NCBI RefSeq assembly: GCF_029210385.1
Contig: NZ_JARGDQ010000002.1
Coordinates: 186,001-250,000 of the forward strand
Length of the DNA stretch: 64,000 nt
Direction of reading: 5' to 3'
Source of the DNA: Desulfurivibrio dismutans
GTDB taxonomy: Bacteria; Desulfobacterota; Desulfobulbia; Desulfobulbales; Desulfurivibrionaceae
Position numbers and translations under genes: made by a program
Notes under the pieces: generated by a model
Told to the model about the DNA's origin: nothing
What the model saw: only the letters and a program-made list of their open reading frames with translations
The model's database searches: none
Shown: positions 38,966-48,134 of the stretch, piece after piece
Layout: every line of letters begins with the position of its first letter
Numbering within the stretch: the stretch's first letter is position 1

Positions 38966-39040
38966 GGGCGATTAGCTCAGCGGGAGAGCACTGCCTTCAC
39001 ACGGCAGGGGTCACTGGTTCGAACCCAGTATCGCCCACCA
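38966..39040 (+). tRNA. tRNA-Val (anticodon CAC)
   Basis: The 75-nt sequence folds as a standard cloverleaf: acceptor GGGCGAT/ATCGCCC, D-arm GCTC...GAGC, anticodon stem CTGCC/GGCAG around TTCACAC, T-arm ACTGG TTCGAAC CCAGT, with a genome-encoded CCA end. The anticodon CAC reads GUG valine codons. Confidence 0.93.
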
Positions 39041-39271
39041 TTTAGCCGGCCGGACAACTACCGCGACTCCGGCATCGATTTCCCCGTAATGCTCCCTTTT
39101 GAGGAGCGGTGATGCCGCCCCCTTTTTGAGAATAACCGCCCGTTTTTTCGTTTGACATCTTTTGGGTTTGGGGATATTTTATGTCGTTTGCAAGTGAAAG
39201 AGGCTGTCCAGCTTTTCTTATGGATGCAAAGGTAAACCACAGACGATCGACGAAAAGGCGGTGAAGGTTAA

Positions 39272-39466
39272 ATGATCGAAGTTGAAGTCAGGGGTGATGT
39301 TGAGCATGCCATCCGCATTCTCAAGAAGAAGCTCCAACTCGACGGCATGAAAAAAGAGCTTAAAAGGCGCGAGTATTACGAAAAACCCAGCGCCAAACGC
39401 CGTCGCAAGACGGCGGAATCGCGGCGCAAGCTGCGGAAACTGATGTATAAAATGGAGCGGGACTAA
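39272..39466 (+). CDS. rpsU: 30S ribosomal protein S21
   Basis: 64 residues, very basic. The start [45 protein letters not shown] matches S21 over its whole length. It is the last protein added to the small subunit and helps base-pairing with mRNA leaders. In many bacteria rpsU heads the dnaG-rpoD operon; here a Xer recombinase follows 17 bases later instead. Confidence 0.96.
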   Translation: MIEVEVRGDVEHAIRILKKKLQLDGMKKELKRREYYEKPSAKRRRKTAESRRKLRKLMYKMERD

Positions 39467-39483
39467 CCCGCTGTTCGGGGGCG

Positions 39484-40518
39484 GTGATCATGCCCAGCGG
39501 CCATGCAGCTTCCCGTCACGATCCCGCGGCCCGTTTTAAACGCCCCGGTGACCCGCTTTTTGAAGTGGTCACCGGGGCGTTGCCGTTTGTCCCTCCCCTG
39601 CTGGATTTTTTCCTCCAGTACCTGGCCGCCGAGCGGCGGCTGGCGGCCAATACCCTGGCCGCTTACCAGGCCGACCTGCTCTCCTTTTTTGCCTTTCTGG
39701 CCCGTCCGTCTTCGGGTTCGGGCAGCAGCAGGAAGCCGGTGGCGGTCGTGCCCATCACCGACATCAATCAGATCGGTCCCGAGCATCTGCGGGCCTATCT
39801 TGCCGCCTGTCAGCGCCAGGGGGTCGCGCCGCGCAGCAGCGCCCGCCGGATTTCCGCCCTGCGCGCCTTTTTTCGTTTTCTCCAGGCGGAGCAACTGCTC
39901 CAGCAGGACCCCAGTCTGCTGCTGGATCTGCCCAAGACCGGTCGGAGTTTGCCCAAGGTGCTCAGCAGTGCCGAGGTTGAGCGGCTGCTGACGCCGCCGG
40001 CCTCGCCTCCCTCTCCCCTGGCCTTGCGCAACCATGCCATGCTGCACCTGCTTTATGCCACCGGCATGCGGGTTTCCGAGTTGGTCAAGCTGCCGGTGGC
40101 GGCGGTCAGCCAGGCGGGGCATCTGCGGATTTTGGGCAAGGGCCGCAAGGAGCGGCTGGTACCCTTTGGCGAGGCGGCCCGCCAGGCCATGGCGGTCTAT
40201 ATCACCCAGTCCCGGCCCCGGCTGCTGAAACGGCGGCGCAGCGATTTTCTTTTCGTCACCGGCCGGGGCACGGCCATGACCCGCCTGCGGTTTTGGCAGA
40301 TCGTGCGGGAAAGTGCCCGAACCTGCGGCATCAATCGCGAGATTAGCCCCCATGTGCTGCGCCACTCCTTTGCCACCCACCTGCTGGAACACGGTGCCGA
40401 CCTGCGGGCGGTGCAGGTGATGCTGGGGCATGCCGACATCGCCACCACCCAGATCTACACCCACGTCGACACCGCTCGCCTCAAATCCATCCACCGTAAA
40501 TTCCATCCCCGCGGCTGA
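39484..40518 (+). CDS. Xer-type tyrosine site-specific recombinase
   Basis: 344 residues (338 if from ATG 39490). After a SAM-like core-binding domain ([27 protein letters not shown]), the catalytic domain has all six active residues: Arg in [10 protein letters not shown], Lys in [10 protein letters not shown], HxxR in [11 protein letters not shown], His in [12 protein letters not shown] and the nucleophilic Tyr in IYTHV. It is probably XerC or XerD, which resolves chromosome dimers at dif; no dif site is obvious nearby. About 25 extra N-terminal residues and a Ser/Gly insert at about 75-85 are unusual. Confidence 0.88.
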   Translation: MIMPSGHAASRHDPAARFKRPGDPLFEVVTGALPFVPPLLDFFLQYLAAERRLAANTLAAYQADLLSFFAFLARPSSGSGSSRKPVAVVPITDINQIGPEHLRAYLAACQRQGVAPRSSARRISALRAFFRFLQAEQLLQQDPSLLLDLPKTGRSLPKVLSSAEVERLLTPPASPPSPLALRNHAMLHLLYATGMRVSELVKLPVAAVSQAGHLRILGKGRKERLVPFGEAARQAMAVYITQSRPRLLKRRRSDFLFVTGRGTAMTRLRFWQIVRESARTCGINREISPHVLRHSFATHLLEHGADLRAVQVMLGHADIATTQIYTHVDTARLKSIHRKFHPRG

Positions 40519-40567
40519 ATACTTTATCCACTTGCCGCCTGCCGCAAGGCTAAGTAGACTGGGCGGC

Positions 40568-43207
40568 ATGGATCTGATAACCACCCACATCAACGCCGAC
40601 TTCGATGCCGTGGCCTCCATGGTGGCGGCCAAGAAGCTCTATCCCGAGGCGGTGCTGGCCTTTGCCGGGGCCCAGGAGAAAAACCTGCGGGCTTTTTTCG
40701 CCCAGTCGGTGGATTACCTCTACGACTTTCAACGATTGAAAAATATCGACCTGACCAAGGTCAGCCGGTTAATCCTGGTAGATACCCGGCAGCCCTCGCG
40801 CCTGGGGGAACTCGCCCGCTGCTTGGCAAACCCCGGCCTGCAAGTGCATATTTTCGACCACCACCCCGAGGCTCCCGGCGACCTGCGGGGGGTGGTGGAG
40901 CATATCCGGCCGGTGGGTTCCACCACCACCATCATGGTGGAGCTGTTCCGGCAGCGCGGTATCGAACTGAGCCCCGAAGAGGCCACCCTGCTGGCCATGG
41001 GCCTTTATGAAGACACCGGTTCCTTTCATTTCGACACCACCACCCCCGAGGATATGCAGGCCGCCGCCTGGCTGCTGAGCCAGGGGGCCAACCTGCACAC
41101 CGTCACCCAGTTCATCGCCCAGGAGCTAACCAGCGCCGAGGTTACCCTGCTGGGGGATCTGATCCGTTCCGCCACCACCTACACCATCCAGGGGCTGGAT
41201 ATCACCGTGGCCAAGGTGGACACCGAGGATTATTTCGACAACTTCGCGGTGGTGGTGCGCCGTTTCATGGTGATGGAAAACCTCAACACCCTGTTTGCCC
41301 TGGCCCGCATGGGGGAGCGGACCTACCTCATTGCCCGCAGCCGTATCCCCGAGGTCAACGTGGGTGAGATTGTGCGCGAGTTCGGCGGCGGTGGCCATGC
41401 CTCGGCGGCCTCGGCCACCATTAAAGAGTTGACCAACATCGAGGTGGAGGAAAAGCTGATCCAGGTGCTGCACAAACAGGTGCTCCCCCGCCGCCGGGCC
41501 GCCGACCTGATGAGCTCACCGGTGATCAGCGCCCGGCCCCATATCAACATCCGCCAGGCTGACGAGTTGCTCAACCGCTATAATATCACGGTGCTGCCGG
41601 TGGTGGACGACCGGCAGCAGGTGGTGGGCCTGATCTCCCGCCGGGTGGCGGGTAAGGCCATTCAGTTGGGGCTGGAAGAGCAGCCGGTCAACGACTACAT
41701 GACCACCGATTTCGCCACCCTCACCGCCGCCGCCACCCTGGGCGACATCCAGGAGCTGATCATCGAGCACCGCCAGCGCATCATCCCGGTGGTGGACGGC
41801 CGCAACGGTGAACTGCAGGGGGTGATCACCCGCACCGACCTGCTCAACCTGCTGGTCAACGACCCCTCCCGGCTGCCCCGCGGTCTTTACAGCGAACAGT
41901 TGCCCTCCGGGGAGCGCCAGCGCAACCTGCAGAACCTGATGGTGGAACGGCTGGGCCGCCGTGTTGTGGTCCTGCTGCGGACTATCGGCGAGGTGGCCCA
42001 GGAACGGAAATACCACGCCTTCGCGGTGGGCGGCTTTGTCCGGGATCTGCTGCTGCAGGAAAAGAATTTCGATATCGACGTGGTTATCGAGGGCGACGGG
42101 GTGGTCTTTGCCAAAGACCTGGCCCAACGCCTGGGCGGCCGGGTGCGGGTGCATAAAAAATTCCAGACGGCGGTGGTCAAGCTGCCCGATGGTCTCAAGG
42201 TGGACGTGGCCACCGCCCGCCTGGAATACTACGACTACCCGGCAGCCCTGCCCACGGTGGAACTCTCATCCCTCAAACTAGACCTCTTTCGACGGGATTT
42301 CACCATCAACGCCATGGCCATCCATTTAAACCCGGACACCTTCGGCACCCTGATGGATTTTTTCAACAGCCAGAATGATCTTAAAGACCACAAGATCCGG
42401 GTGCTGCACAACTTGAGCTTTGTCGAAGACCCCACCCGCATCTTCCGGGCTATCCGCTTTGAGCAGCGGATGGGCTTTACCATCGGCCGCCACACCGAGC
42501 GGCTGATTAAAAACGCGGTGAGGATGAACCTCTACGACCGTTTTTTCGGCTACCGCTTCTTTGGCGAGTTGAAAGGCATCCTCAGCGAAGAAACCCCCCT
42601 GCCGGCCATTCGCCGGATGGCTAACCTGGGCCTTTTGCCCTTCCTGCACCCGCGCCTGAAGCTGGAGCCCCGGCTGGCCAAAACCCTGGACGAGGCCCAG
42701 GCCGCCCTCTCCTGGTACCAGTTGCTCTACCGGGACGAAGTATGCCGCAACTGGCTGGTCTACCTGCTGGCCCTTACCGTTAACCTCAAACGGAGCGAAT
42801 TGCAGGATTTCTGCCGACGCTTTGAAGTGCCGGAGCGGAGCCGACAGCAGTTGCTGGGGGAAAAAACCGCCGCCCAACAGGCGGCCACCGTGTTGCGTCG
42901 CGCTCTGCCGGACAGCAACAGCGGCATCTACCACCTGCTCTCCGGGCTCGGCCCGGAGGGGTTGCTTTATCTACTGGCCATCAGTCGGAAAAAGGCAGCG
43001 AAAAAGGCGATTTCCCTATATGTTACCGAGCTGAGTTCGGTGCGCCCGGAACTCAACGGCCACGATCTCAAGGTGCTGGGATACCGGCCCGGCCCGGTGT
43101 TCCGGCAGATCCTCGACCAACTGCTGGATGCTCGCCTGGACGGCCAGGTGAAAAACCGGGAAGAAGAACTGGTTTTTGTGCGGCGAAATTTTCCGCCGGC
43201 GAAGTGA
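40568..43207 (+). CDS. tRNA nucleotidyltransferase with DHH and CBS domains
   Basis: 879 residues from ATG 40568; an upstream ATG at 40430 lies inside the recombinase gene and is rejected. In order: a DHH phosphoesterase domain (THINADFDAVASM, FDHHPEAP at about 97) with a DHHA1 Gly-rich motif (FGGGGHASAAS), two CBS domains (about 312-440), then a poly(A)-polymerase/CCA-adding head with GGFVRDLLL (about 487), the metal-binding DID (about 501) and RRDFTINAMA. It adds CC, A or CCA to tRNA 3' ends. In some deltaproteobacteria the work is split between two enzymes, so the exact nucleotide added is open. Confidence 0.9.
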   Translation: MDLITTHINADFDAVASMVAAKKLYPEAVLAFAGAQEKNLRAFFAQSVDYLYDFQRLKNIDLTKVSRLILVDTRQPSRLGELARCLANPGLQVHIFDHHPEAPGDLRGVVEHIRPVGSTTTIMVELFRQRGIELSPEEATLLAMGLYEDTGSFHFDTTTPEDMQAAAWLLSQGANLHTVTQFIAQELTSAEVTLLGDLIRSATTYTIQGLDITVAKVDTEDYFDNFAVVVRRFMVMENLNTLFALARMGERTYLIARSRIPEVNVGEIVREFGGGGHASAASATIKELTNIEVEEKLIQVLHKQVLPRRRAADLMSSPVISARPHINIRQADELLNRYNITVLPVVDDRQQVVGLISRRVAGKAIQLGLEEQPVNDYMTTDFATLTAAATLGDIQELIIEHRQRIIPVVDGRNGELQGVITRTDLLNLLVNDPSRLPRGLYSEQLPSGERQRNLQNLMVERLGRRVVVLLRTIGEVAQERKYHAFAVGGFVRDLLLQEKNFDIDVVIEGDGVVFAKDLAQRLGGRVRVHKKFQTAVVKLPDGLKVDVATARLEYYDYPAALPTVELSSLKLDLFRRDFTINAMAIHLNPDTFGTLMDFFNSQNDLKDHKIRVLHNLSFVEDPTRIFRAIRFEQRMGFTIGRHTERLIKNAVRMNLYDRFFGYRFFGELKGILSEETPLPAIRRMANLGLLPFLHPRLKLEPRLAKTLDEAQAALSWYQLLYRDEVCRNWLVYLLALTVNLKRSELQDFCRRFEVPERSRQQLLGEKTAAQQAATVLRRALPDSNSGIYHLLSGLGPEGLLYLLAISRKKAAKKAISLYVTELSSVRPELNGHDLKVLGYRPGPVFRQILDQLLDARLDGQVKNREEELVFVRRNFPPAK

Positions 43208-43223
43208 GGTTTGCTGCGAAAAA

Positions 43224-44114
43224 ATGAAGTTCACGATGAAAATACCATATACCCCGACCTTTACCCTGGCCGACCTGCGGCAGGTGCTGGTCAATCTGCT
43301 GATGCTGGCCGCCGGCGGCACAATCTGCGCGGTGGCGGTCAACGGCATCATCATTCCCCACGAGTTTGCCGCCAGCAGCGCCACCGGTCTGACCCTGATC
43401 ATCAAAGAACTGGTGCCGGCCATGGACGTCGGGGTGATCTACATGCTGCTCAATATCCCCCTCTTTCTGGGGGCGATGATGGCGGTGGGTCGCCGCTTCT
43501 TCTTCTACAGCCTGGCCGGCACCATCATCTTCTCCCTGGCCCTGGCCTTTGTCCACGTCGACCTGAGGGTGGAAAACGACATCCTGGCGGCGGTGTTCGC
43601 CGGGATTATCATCGGTATCGGCGGCGGCATCACCCTGCGCTCCCAGGGCTCCGCCGGTGGCGCCGACATCCTGTCGGTGATGCTGATGAAGCGCTTTTCC
43701 ATCCCCCTGGGCACCACGGTGCTGGCCCTGAACCTGGTGGTGCTGTCGCTGACGGCGGTGGTTTTCTCCCTGGATGCGGCCCTTTATACCCTGATCCAGA
43801 TCTACGTGGCGGCCAAGCTGATTGACCTGGTGGTCACCGGTTTGAGCCAGCGCAAGGAGGTCATGATCATCTCCAAGCACTGGCCGGAGATTAACCGTGA
43901 GATTTTGCGCGACCTGCGCCGGGGTACCACCATCATCCCCGCCCGGGGCGGCTTTTCCGGCAGCGAGGAAAACATGCTGTACGCGGTGGTCAACTTCCAG
44001 GAGATCGGCCAGCTCAAGACCATGATCCGCACCATCGACCCCGACGCCTTCGTGGTGGTTACCGAGACCATGGAAGTAATGAACTACCGCATAGGCAACC
44101 AACCTCACTGGTGA
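43224..44114 (+). CDS. YitT-family membrane protein
   Basis: 296 residues from ATG 43224, 17 bases after the nucleotidyltransferase stop. Five to six membrane helices make up a YitT/DUF161 domain with its Gly/Ala motifs (GIGGGITLRSQGSAGGADILSV), followed by a soluble C-terminal DUF2179 domain (EVMIISKHWPEINREILRDLRRGTTIIPARGGFSG...VVTETMEVM). The function of the family is not settled. The first base pair of a hairpin repeat lies within its stop codon. Confidence 0.9.
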   Translation: MKFTMKIPYTPTFTLADLRQVLVNLLMLAAGGTICAVAVNGIIIPHEFAASSATGLTLIIKELVPAMDVGVIYMLLNIPLFLGAMMAVGRRFFFYSLAGTIIFSLALAFVHVDLRVENDILAAVFAGIIIGIGGGITLRSQGSAGGADILSVMLMKRFSIPLGTTVLALNLVVLSLTAVVFSLDAALYTLIQIYVAAKLIDLVVTGLSQRKEVMIISKHWPEINREILRDLRRGTTIIPARGGFSGSEENMLYAVVNFQEIGQLKTMIRTIDPDAFVVVTETMEVMNYRIGNQPHW

Positions 44115-44221
44115 AAAACGTTCAGCAGCACCGCATCTTGCGGCGATCGGCCCGGCTTGCGTACTGGAGTACGCGGCGCCGGGCCGCTTGCCGCAAGCTG
44201 CGGCACTGCTGAACGTTTTTC
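44113..44221 (+). repeat. 109-nt hairpin family, copy D
   Basis: It starts on the second base of the YitT stop codon (TGA). Arms GAAAAACGTTCAGCAG / CTGCTGAACGTTTTTC are perfect. This is the best-paired copy: CTTGCGGC/GCCGCAAG, GGCCCGGC/GCCGGGCC and GCGTAC/GTACGC are all perfect, with loop TGGA. It lies between convergent genes. Confidence 0.9.
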
Positions 44222-44310
44222 GCGTGGGTAGGGTGATTGGGGGAAACTGGAAAGAACTGCTGAACGTTTTTTGCTTGGGCAGGGTGGTGACTGGGGGAAA
44301 CAGGAAAGGG
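44206..44310. repeat. Imperfect tandem duplication including the hairpin's right arm
   Basis: A unit of about 51 bases beginning CTGCTGAACGTTTTT and continuing through GGTAGGGTGATTGGGGGAAAC is followed by a second unit starting CTGCTGAACGTTTTTT (44257) and continuing GGCAGGGTGGTGACTGGGGG. The right arm of copy D has thus been copied once without its left partner. Confidence 0.6.
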
Positions 44311-44360
44311 TTGTTCAGGCCGCAATGCCTTTGGGTGGCAACTTCCAAGGGGCGTTCCCG

Positions 44361-44460
44361 GGTGGGATGCGGTTGGTTTTTTCGCGGGTTCGTCCTCCGG
44401 ACGCCTCGGAGGCGGGCGTCAGCCCGCCGAGAATGAGCGAAAAAACAACCGCATCCCACC
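44361..44460 (-). repeat. Three-way-junction element, copy 1
   Basis: A 24-bp outer stem with one bulged G joins 44361-44385 and 44437-44460 (arm begins GGTGGGATGCGGTTG). Inside are two hairpins: GTCC-TCC-GGAC (44391-44401) and GGCGGGC-GTCA-GCCCGCC (44411-44428). Read on the minus strand its core starts TCATTCTCGGCGGGC and ends GAACCC, as does the element at 63.1 kb. It lies 86 bases downstream of the EF-G-like gene, in that gene's direction. Confidence 0.75.
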
Positions 44461-44525
44461 CCCAAACGGGGCGGTCAGTGGAAGCAAAAACCAACCCATC
44501 CCACTCCAAACGGGCAGTCAGTGGA
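44452..44525. repeat. Two imperfect 30-nt direct repeats
   Basis: 44452-44482 and 44497-44525 share CATCCCAC, then CCAAACGGG, then GTCAGTGGA, with small length differences. The first copy overlaps the end of the three-way-junction element. There is no coding potential. Confidence 0.55.
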
Positions 44526-44546
44526 TACGCATAACCAAACCAGGCA

Positions 44547-46655
44547 TCATTCAGTCGCGGTGAGCTTCTGCTGGATCTCCTGGGGTACCGGGGCGTATTC
44601 CCGGAAGCTGCAGCGGAAGCTGGCCCGGCCCTGGGTCAGGGATTTCAAGGTGGTGGAGTAGCGATGCTGCTCGGCCAGGGGGGTGATGGCCTTGATCAAC
44701 TGGTAGCGCCCCTGGGACTCCATGCCGCTGATCATCGAGCGGCGGCTCTGCAGGTCGCTCATCACGTCGCCCATCAGATCCTCCGGCACCATTACCTCCA
44801 TGTCGTACAGGGGCTCCAGCACCAGCGGGTTGGCATTGCGGAAGGCCTCTTTGAAGGCCTGGGCGCCGGCGATCTTAAACGAAATGTCGTTGGAATCCAC
44901 CTGGTGCATCTTGCCGTCGAACACCATCACCCGCACATCCCGCACGTACGAGCCGGTCATCGGCCCTTCCTGCATCTTTTCCATCACCCCTTTCAGGATC
45001 GACGGCAGAAACTTGGCATCAATCACCCCGCCGACAATACAGTTGTAAAAGACCAGCTTGCCGCCCCAGGGCAGATCAATCTCATCTTTGCCCCGCACCG
45101 TGAGATCGGTGGGGTCGTCCATTCCTTCCTCGTGGGGCTCGATGCGCAGGTGCACCTCGGCAAACTGGCCGGAGCCGCCGGACTGCTTCTTGTGCCGATA
45201 GGTGGCGGTGGCCGCCTTACGGATGGTCTCCCGGTAGGGAATTTTGGGCTCGATAAACTCAACCTTGATACCGTAAATATTTTCCAGCCGCCACTTGACC
45301 AGGTTGAGGTGCAGCTCGCCCTGGCCCCACAGAATCAACTGCCGCAACTCCGGTGAGAGCTCGGCCTTGATGGTGGGATCCTCGGCCTGGATCTCCCTTA
45401 GGGCCTCGCCCAGCTTGTCGTCGTCCTTCTTGTCGGCGGCCGCCACCGCAGTACGGATGCGGGGCTCGGGGAAGTCGATGGGCTTCAGGCTGATCGGGAA
45501 ATCCTTGCCGTGCAGGGTGTGGTTGGTTTTGGTGCCCTTCATCTTCAGGGTGGCGCCCAGGTCGCCGGCCACCAGCTTGCTCACCGGCTGGCGGTTTTTG
45601 CCGGACATGATGAACAACTGGTTGAGTCGCTCGGTCTCGCCAGTGTCACCGTTAACGAGATCCATCCCCTCGCTGATTTCGCCGGAGCAGACCTTGAAAA
45701 AGGTGATCTTGCCGAGAAACTGCTCCATTAAAGTCTTGAAAACGAAAACCACTGGCGGCCCGGCCGGATCGCAGGGCAGTTCCCGGTCATCGGCGGTCTT
45801 TTCCGGGGCCATCTCGGTGGCCGAGGGGGCCACGTTGTCGATGAAACCCATCATCCGGCCGCTGCCCATATTGCGCTTGGCCGACAGGCAAAAGATGGGA
45901 AAAACCTCGCGGTTCAGCATGCCTATCTTGAGGCCCTGGCGCATCTCGTCCTCATCCAGGCTGCCCTTTTCAAAGTAGAGTTCCATCAACTCTTCGTCGT
46001 TTTCCGCCGCCTTCTCCACCAGCTGGTTGTGCCATTCGGCGGCCCGTTCTTTTTCCGCCTCGGGAATGGCCAGCTTTTCCGGCTTGCCGCCCTCGGGGGG
46101 GAATTTGTACATGGTCATCTTCAACAGATCGATGATGCAGTCAAAGCCGTCGCCCTCGTTCAAGGGGTACTGCATGAGGATGGCCGCCGGCCCGAAACTC
46201 TCCTGGATGGCCTCCACGGCACTGAAAAAGTCGGACTTGGGATGGTCCACCTGGTTGACCGCAAACATGGCCGGAATCCGGTGGCTTTCAGTATAGTTCC
46301 AGGTCAACTCGGTGCCCACCTCCACCCCGTACTGGGCGTTGATCAGCATCACCGCGGTGTCGGCCACCCGTAGGGCGGAGAAGGTTTCCCCGACAAAATC
46401 ATCCAGCCCCGGGGTGTCGATGATGTTAATCTTGTAATCCCGCCAGTCGGTGTGCAGCAGGGTGGCGTAAACCGAGTTGCCCCGCTGATGCTCGATTTCA
46501 TGAAAATCGGAAATGGTGTTCTTATCCTCCACCGTGCCTCGCCGCTGGGAGAGCCCGGCCTCGAAAACCATGGTTTCGGCCAGGGTGGTTTTGCCGGATT
46601 TGACGCTGCCGAGCAGCACAATGTTTTTAATGTACTTGTCGTCATAGAGCTTCAT
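44547..46655 (-). CDS. EF-G-like translational GTPase (FusA2 type) with altered G3 motif
   Basis: 702 residues from ATG 46655, where AGAGGTG lies upstream and the conserved sequence begins (KNIVLLGSVKSGKTTLAE). All EF-G domains can be followed to SLTQGRASFRCSFREYAPVP. Two key motifs deviate: DTPGLDDF replaces DTPGHVDF, so the catalytic His of the G3 box is Leu, and NQVD replaces NKMD in G4. The switch I region is also shortened. Such paralogues accompany a normal EF-G and are thought to bind ribosomes with low GTPase activity. It is divergent from the acrylyl-CoA-reductase-like gene. Confidence 0.88.
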   Translation of the reverse strand: MKLYDDKYIKNIVLLGSVKSGKTTLAETMVFEAGLSQRRGTVEDKNTISDFHEIEHQRGNSVYATLLHTDWRDYKINIIDTPGLDDFVGETFSALRVADTAVMLINAQYGVEVGTELTWNYTESHRIPAMFAVNQVDHPKSDFFSAVEAIQESFGPAAILMQYPLNEGDGFDCIIDLLKMTMYKFPPEGGKPEKLAIPEAEKERAAEWHNQLVEKAAENDEELMELYFEKGSLDEDEMRQGLKIGMLNREVFPIFCLSAKRNMGSGRMMGFIDNVAPSATEMAPEKTADDRELPCDPAGPPVVFVFKTLMEQFLGKITFFKVCSGEISEGMDLVNGDTGETERLNQLFIMSGKNRQPVSKLVAGDLGATLKMKGTKTNHTLHGKDFPISLKPIDFPEPRIRTAVAAADKKDDDKLGEALREIQAEDPTIKAELSPELRQLILWGQGELHLNLVKWRLENIYGIKVEFIEPKIPYRETIRKAATATYRHKKQSGGSGQFAEVHLRIEPHEEGMDDPTDLTVRGKDEIDLPWGGKLVFYNCIVGGVIDAKFLPSILKGVMEKMQEGPMTGSYVRDVRVMVFDGKMHQVDSNDISFKIAGAQAFKEAFRNANPLVLEPLYDMEVMVPEDLMGDVMSDLQSRRSMISGMESQGRYQLIKAITPLAEQHRYSTTLKSLTQGRASFRCSFREYAPVPQEIQQKLTATE

Positions 46656-46811
46656 GGGGCACCTCTCTTGCGGTGAAGGTTGATGGCCTCGCAAAAACCC
46701 GCCAAGCATGTTGGTCGGTAATGCGCAAACAAGTAGCTGCAAAGTGTGCCCTGTCGGCGCGGCCGCTTTTGCGGCGCCGGCAAGGTTGGTGGACGAAAGC
46801 TTGACTTAGGA

Positions 46812-46838
46812 TTGACCGGTACAAACATATCTTATACT
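46812..46838 (+). promoter_or_regulatory. Candidate promoter of the acrylyl-CoA-reductase-like gene
   Basis: TTGACC (46812-46817) and TATACT (46833-46838) are spaced by 15 bases, slightly short for a sigma-70 promoter, and lie 90 bases before the ATG. A second TTGACT at 46801 gives an alternative -35. Confidence 0.4.
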
Positions 46839-46927
46839 CTTTACCCGCAACTACGCCGAGCTGGCAAGACAACTTTCCTTTTTTTGTCGGCTGGCTCAAA
46901 ACCTCTGCTTTTGGGAGAAGCTGTGCC

Positions 46928-47926
46928 ATGAACCAGAAAAAATTTCGGGCCCTGCTGGTAAGCGAAGAAAACGGCTCTTTCGAGCGCCGGATAGTGACCA
47001 GAGAGCTGACAGATCTGCCGGACCATGAGGTACTGGTCCGGGTTTTATATTCGTCCCTCAACTATAAGGATGCTTTGTCGGCCAGCGGCAACCGGGGAGT
47101 GACCAGGCGCTATCCCCACACCCCGGGGATTGATGCCGCCGGGGTGGTGGAGGAAAGCCGGAGTGCGGATTTTCAGCTCGGAGACGAGGTGGTGGTTTCC
47201 TGCTATGACTTGGGGATGAACACTCCCGGTGGGCTCGGCGAGTATATCCGGGTGCCGGCGGCTTGGGTGATGCCACGGCCGGCGGCATTGAGTCTGCGCC
47301 AGTGCATGATTTACGGCACCGCCGGTTTTACCGCCGCCCAGTGTGTGGCCCGGCTGGTTGATTTTCCAGTGCGTCCGGAAGACGGGAAAATCCTGGTGAC
47401 CGGGGCCACCGGTGGGGTCGGTATTCTGGCTTTGGCCATGCTGGCCAAGCTTGGTTACCGGATTTGTGCGGTCAGTGGTAAAGCGGAGCAGGCGGCCAGG
47501 TTGACCAGGCTTGGTGCTGAGCAGGTGCTGGGCCGCGAAGAAGCGGTTGATGAAAGCGGCCGGATGCTGCTCAAGGGGCGTTGGGCTGGGGTGGTGGATA
47601 CTGTAGGCGGGCCGATTCTGGCCACCGCCATTAAATCCTGCCGCTACAATGGCCTGGTGACTTGCTGCGGCAACGCTGCCTCGCCGGATTTGACCCTAAA
47701 TGTCTATCCTTTCATTTTGCGTGGCGTTACTTTGGCCGGGATCGACAGTGCCCAATGCCCCATGCCTCGGCGCCGGCAATTATGGCGGCGGCTGGCCGAC
47801 CAGTGGCAGGTTGATGCGGTGGAAGAGTTGGTTGAAGAGATTACTTTGGCGGAGGTGGATGGAAAAATTGCCGCCATGCTGAAGGGCCGCCACCATGGTC
47901 GAATTGTCGTTAATATAAATGGATAG
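46928..47926 (+). CDS. YhdH/AcuI-type acrylyl-CoA reductase-like oxidoreductase
   Basis: 332 residues of the zinc-free medium-chain dehydrogenase family. Features: SSLNYKDALSASGNRGVTRRYPHTPGIDAAG in the catalytic domain, and VTGATGGVGILALAMLAKLGY as the NADPH-binding Rossmann motif, with the family's IDSAQCPMPRR close to the C-terminus. AcuI reduces acryloyl-CoA to propionyl-CoA; YhdH homologues also act on quinone-like substrates. No linked pathway genes are nearby, so the substrate is undetermined. Confidence 0.88.
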   Translation: MNQKKFRALLVSEENGSFERRIVTRELTDLPDHEVLVRVLYSSLNYKDALSASGNRGVTRRYPHTPGIDAAGVVEESRSADFQLGDEVVVSCYDLGMNTPGGLGEYIRVPAAWVMPRPAALSLRQCMIYGTAGFTAAQCVARLVDFPVRPEDGKILVTGATGGVGILALAMLAKLGYRICAVSGKAEQAARLTRLGAEQVLGREEAVDESGRMLLKGRWAGVVDTVGGPILATAIKSCRYNGLVTCCGNAASPDLTLNVYPFILRGVTLAGIDSAQCPMPRRRQLWRRLADQWQVDAVEELVEEITLAEVDGKIAAMLKGRHHGRIVVNING

Positions 47927-48080
47927 CGGCAGATGAAAATTTTTTGTAAAATGCTTTCTGTTTTTTAGTAGCTGATGTTATAAATTGCACCAAGACCTTG
48001 CTTCTTGCCCAAGATTGACTTACTATGAACATAACAGTACCGATTACTATTTGCCTTGCTGCAAGTTAAAACCGGCTGTC

Positions 48081-48097
48081 GCGTTTTCGTAAAACGC
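48081..48097. promoter_or_regulatory. Perfect inverted repeat upstream of the Fur/PerR gene
   Basis: GCGTTTT-CGT-AAAACGC, 7-bp arms with a 3-base centre, 38 bases before the start codon. Size and position suit an autoregulatory operator, but it does not match the classic PerR or Fur box. TTATAAATT at about 47979 and TTACACATAAAT at about 48099 may belong to the promoter. Confidence 0.4.
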
Positions 48098-48134
48098 TTT
48101 ACACATAAATAAACAAAAAAACAGGGAGGAAACC

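Noticed and set aside
40430-40567. Upstream ATG extension of the tRNA nucleotidyltransferase
   Set aside because: The added 46 residues lie over the end of the recombinase gene in another frame and resemble no part of the DHH domain; ATG 40568 begins the conserved sequence.
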